Assembly: GCF_903944925.1 (NCBI RefSeq)
Contig: NZ_CAJATU010000042.1
Span: 1 to 64,000, forward strand
Length of the DNA: 64,000 nucleotides
Direction of reading: 5' to 3'
Source: an uncultured Rhodopila sp.
GTDB taxonomy: Bacteria > Pseudomonadota > Alphaproteobacteria > Acetobacterales > Acetobacteraceae
Each line of letters starts with the position of its first letter. Positions within the stretch are counted from its first letter, which is position 1. Of this stretch, positions 61,388 to 64,000 are shown piece by piece. The notes beneath the pieces are model-generated. The model was not told where the DNA came from and searched no databases. It saw nothing but the letters and a program-made list of their open reading frames with translations. The translations under genes were made by a program, and so were the position numbers.

Positions 61388-63313
61388 ATGAACGACAAAA
61401 CCCCGTCCGCGCCAGCCGGCACCACCGAGGCCGCCGAGTCCATGCTCAGCCTGTGGAATTCCTGGATGCAGGCCGCCTCCGGCTCCAGCGAGGCGTGGAG
61501 CAAGAGCCTGAGCACCTCCGGTTCGCAACTCTTCCAGACCGCCCCGGACGCCGCCGCCGGCAACCTGCTCGCCACCGGGGTGACGCAGCTCAATCAGCTT
61601 CTCGGTTCCAACCAGGCGCTGCACGCACTGGACCAGGTGTGGAACGCCAACCCGCTGCGCGAGGTGGTTCCCGTGGACTGGGCGGAGATCGCCCGCGCGC
61701 TGCGGATCGTCTGGCTGCGCACGCTGCGCGATCCCGCCAAGGCGCTGACCGCGGCCGTCGATCTGAATACGCGGGTATTCAGCGCCGCAGCCGAGGCATG
61801 GGCGGAGGCCGCCCAGCGCTTCTGGTCGGGTTCGGGCGACGCCAAGCCGGCGCGCGTCTCCGACAAGCGGTTCGCCGCACCGGAATGGCAGGCGAACCCG
61901 GCCTACCGCACGCTCAAGGAGCTGTATACGCTCGCGTCGGACTGGCTGTTGCGGCAGAGCGAGACCGGCAATTCAGACGATCCGGAGGAGGTGCGGCTGA
62001 ATTTTCATCTTCGCCAGTTCATTGATGCGATGAGCCCGTCCCTGCTGCTGCTGTCCAACCCCGAGGCGCTGCGCCGGGCGATGGAGACCGGCGGTGGCAG
62101 CCTGGCGGACGGCGCCCGCAACCTGATGCACGACCTCAAGGAGGGGCGGCTCAGCATGGTGGACGCCACTGCCTTCGCGCCGGGCCGCAACCTGGCGATG
62201 ACCCCGGGCAAGGTGGTGCTGCGCAACAAGCTGATCGAGCTGATCCAGTACACGCCGACGACCGACACGGTGCATCAGGTGCCGCTGCTGATCGTGCCGC
62301 CGTGGATCAACAAATACTACATCCTCGACATGCAGCAGAAGAACAGCTTCGTGCGCTACCTCGTGGCGCAGGGGTTCACGGTGTTCATCGTGTCGTGGAA
62401 AAACCCGGACGCCTCGATGGATGCCACGACGATCGAGGACTACATGGATCTCGGCCCGCTGGCGGCGAGCGACGCGATCCGCGAGATTACCGGCAGCCAG
62501 ACCCTGAACGTGATGGGCTACTGCATCGGCGGCACGCTGATGGCGCTGACCCTGGCCTGGCTGGCGAAGAAGGGCGATACTCGCTTCGGCTCCGCCACGT
62601 TCATGGTGTCGTTGCAGGACTTCTCCAAAGTCGGCGACACCGCGGTGTTCCTCGGCGATACGGCGATCGACTTCGTCGAGCAGCAGATGCTGGAGCGCGG
62701 CTACCTGGACAGCCGCGAGATGTCCAACATGTTCAACCTGCTGCGCTCGAACGACCTGATCTGGTCGAACGTGGTGAACAACTACCTGCTGGGGCAGAAG
62801 CCGCCGGCGTTCGACCTGCTGTACTGGAACAGCGACGGCACCCGCATGACGCGCACCGCCCATAGTTGGTACTTGCACAATACCTATGTGGAGAACAACC
62901 TGATCAAGCCGGGCAAGGTCGAAGTGAAGGGTGAGGCGCTCGATCTCGGCCAGATCAAGCTCGACACCTATGCCGTGGGGGCGGAGAAGGACCACATCGT
63001 GCCGTGGGAGTCGGCGTGGCGGATCACTCAGTTGTTCGGCGGCAAGGTCCGGTATGTGCTGGCCTCCAGCGGCCATATCGCCGGGATCATCAATCCGCCG
63101 GGCGGCAAGGGCACCCACTGGATCAACGAGGCGAAGACCGAGACGCCGGAGGAATGGCGCGCGACCAGTGCGGTGCATGACGGCAGTTGGTGGAACGACT
63201 GGGCACGCTGGCTGGGCGATCATTCCGGCGGCCGGGTCGCCCCGCCGCCGCTGGGCGGCAATGCGCATCCGCCGCTGGACGACGCGCCGGGGCGCTACGT
63301 GCTGGAGAAGTAG
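61388..63313 (+). CDS. phaC: class I poly(3-hydroxyalkanoate) synthase
   Basis: 641 residues from the ATG at 61388 with AAGGAA upstream; a longer frame to 61337 is not preferred. The N-terminal PhaC_N region (about 70-280) precedes the alpha/beta hydrolase core with the lipase-like GYCIGG box (nucleophile Cys379), Asp535 in GAEKDHIVPW and His563 in SSGHIAGIINPPGG. This polymerises 3-hydroxyacyl-CoA into PHA granules. The C-terminus is Pro/Gly-rich. A GntP family permease follows, possibly for uptake of hydroxybutyrate-type monomers. phaA, phaB and phasins are not in the window. Confidence 0.97.
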   Translation: MNDKTPSAPAGTTEAAESMLSLWNSWMQAASGSSEAWSKSLSTSGSQLFQTAPDAAAGNLLATGVTQLNQLLGSNQALHALDQVWNANPLREVVPVDWAEIARALRIVWLRTLRDPAKALTAAVDLNTRVFSAAAEAWAEAAQRFWSGSGDAKPARVSDKRFAAPEWQANPAYRTLKELYTLASDWLLRQSETGNSDDPEEVRLNFHLRQFIDAMSPSLLLLSNPEALRRAMETGGGSLADGARNLMHDLKEGRLSMVDATAFAPGRNLAMTPGKVVLRNKLIELIQYTPTTDTVHQVPLLIVPPWINKYYILDMQQKNSFVRYLVAQGFTVFIVSWKNPDASMDATTIEDYMDLGPLAASDAIREITGSQTLNVMGYCIGGTLMALTLAWLAKKGDTRFGSATFMVSLQDFSKVGDTAVFLGDTAIDFVEQQMLERGYLDSREMSNMFNLLRSNDLIWSNVVNNYLLGQKPPAFDLLYWNSDGTRMTRTAHSWYLHNTYVENNLIKPGKVEVKGEALDLGQIKLDTYAVGAEKDHIVPWESAWRITQLFGGKVRYVLASSGHIAGIINPPGGKGTHWINEAKTETPEEWRATSAVHDGSWWNDWARWLGDHSGGRVAPPPLGGNAHPPLDDAPGRYVLEK

Positions 63314-63357
63314 ACGCGAGCGAAGACAGGATCGCACCGGGCCGCCCGCGCCCTACT

Positions 63358-63388
63358 CGTCATGGCCGGGCGTGTCCCGGCCATGACG
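63358..63388. terminator. strong 13-bp palindromic hairpin after phaC
   Basis: CGTCATGGCCGGG, loop CGTGT, then CCCGGCCATGACG, a perfect 13-bp stem 44 bp after the phaC stop. The same kind of palindrome is widely dispersed as a REP-type element in alphaproteobacterial genomes, so it may be both a repeat and an mRNA end. No U-tract follows. Confidence 0.6.
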
Positions 63389-63548
63389 GCAAGAGTAACC
63401 GCGTTGCGACACGGTGACCGCACCACCCCATCACACCAAAAGTGCTTTGACCGTATCGGCGTGACGTCTATCAATGCGTCATGGCGGCAGCCGGTGTCGG
63501 CTCGCTATTGAACCAAGTGGGAATCCACCTGCCTCCGGGGAAACGTGC

Positions 63549-64000
63549 ATGAGCTTCATCGTCGTCATCGCTGCGCTGTGTTTCCTGATGCTGGCCGCCT
63601 ACCGCGGCTTCAGCGTCATCATCTTCGCTCCCATCGCCGCGCTGCTGGCCGTGCTGGTTACCGAGCCATCCTCCGTACTGCCGGTCTATAGCGGGCTTTT
63701 CATGGACAAGATGGTGGTGTTCGTGAAGCTCTACTTCCCGGTCTTCTTGCTCGGCGCCATTTTCGGCAAGGTGATCGAGCTGTCCGGATTCTCCCGCTCG
63801 ATCGTTGCCGCAACAATCCGGCTGGTCGGGCGGCAGCGGGCGGTGCTGGCCATCGTCATCGTCTGCGCGCTGCTGACCTATGGCGGCGTCTCGCTGTTCG
63901 TCGTGGTGTTCGCCGTCTACCCGTTCGCGGCGGAAGCCTTCCGCCTCGGCGGCCTGCCGAAGCGGCTGATCCCCGGCACCATCGCGCTCGGCGCCTTCAC
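63549..64000 (+). CDS. GntP family permease, 5' part only
   Basis: The reading frame from ATG 63549 (preceded by GGGGAAA) stays open to the window end, giving ~150 residues. MSFIVVIAALCFLMLAAYRGFSVIIFAPIAALLAVLVTEPS and later FPVFLLGAIFGKVIELSGFSRSIV match the N-terminus of GntP/CitMHS-type gluconate and hydroxybutyrate permeases, with repeated transmembrane helices. The 3' end lies outside. Placement after phaC suggests D-beta-hydroxybutyrate or gluconate transport. Confidence 0.85.
   Translation, partial: MSFIVVIAALCFLMLAAYRGFSVIIFAPIAALLAVLVTEPSSVLPVYSGLFMDKMVVFVKLYFPVFLLGAIFGKVIELSGFSRSIVAATIRLVGRQRAVLAIVIVCALLTYGGVSLFVVVFAVYPFAAEAFRLGGLPKRLIPGTIALGAF

Noticed and set aside
1-64000. CRISPR array or cas genes
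   Set aside because: No regularly spaced repeats or cas-like proteins were found. The repeats seen are tRNA att copies, GGACA clusters and palindromes.

Overview
The window looks like chromosome of a high-GC alphaproteobacterium, most likely from Rhodospirillales/Acetobacteraceae. This rests on the gene families present (phaC, a KamA-like radical SAM protein, paired PhnM proteins, a DUF1045-type phn gene, DUF3761 and DUF6134 proteins) and on frequent GTG/TTG starts. No rRNA and no CRISPR array is visible. One tRNA gene, tRNA-Arg(CCG), is present.

Layout. 1-10.9 kb is housekeeping and metabolism: guaA, a GMC oxidoreductase, a GT4 glycosyltransferase divergent from the trehalose synthase otsA, an SMP-30 lactonase, a TcuA-like flavoprotein, a flavodoxin-fold reductase and small unknowns. 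11.66-19.27 kb is a 7.6-kb integrative element in the 3' half of tRNA-Arg(CCG), bounded by 49-bp identical direct repeats. It carries a tyrosine integrase, an AlpA/excisionase-like protein, a RepA-type AAA ATPase followed by a dense GGACA/TGTCC repeat cluster (candidate origin), a train of tightly coupled small unknown genes ending in a small-terminase-like protein, a serine recombinase and a GrlR-like protein. This gene order recalls a phage satellite or a replicating island, and it is the most likely undescribed system here. 19.3-29.3 kb holds the conserved YfgM-like/bamB/der trio, an alpha/beta hydrolase, a frameshifted FrhB-like gene, a class V aminotransferase, a secreted DUF3761 protein and a LacI regulator. 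29.6-34.3 kb is a glycan-modification pair: a 1,214-aa methyltransferase/coiled-coil/double-GT4 protein and a separate methyltransferase. 34.3-46.9 kb has two acyl-CoA dehydrogenases, a MOSC protein, CDP-diacylglycerol pyrophosphatase, a 3-hydroxyisobutyrate dehydrogenase family protein, a CMD family protein, a KamA-like radical SAM protein, a decayed PIN gene, kup, a YyaL-type thioredoxin-fold protein and a SEC-C protein.

46.9-56.0 kb is a C-P lyase (phosphonate) locus: phnG-H-I-J, a palindromic insertion-like element, phnK, a 374-bp gap, then phnL-phnM-DUF1045, all on the minus strand, with phnF and a second phnM divergent on the plus strand. PhnG/H/I/L would build the ribosyl-triphosphate phosphonate, PhnM would remove pyrophosphate, and PhnJ with PhnK would break the C-P bond. 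PhnP and PhnN are not in the window. The 2H-phosphoesterase-like DUF1045 protein is a possible substitute for PhnP. 56-61.2 kb holds a YqhA family membrane protein, a translationally coupled GT2/GT4/DedA set, a DUF6134 protein and a beta-lactamase-fold hydrolase. 61.4 kb to the end holds phaC (PHA synthase) and the start of a GntP family permease cut by the window edge.
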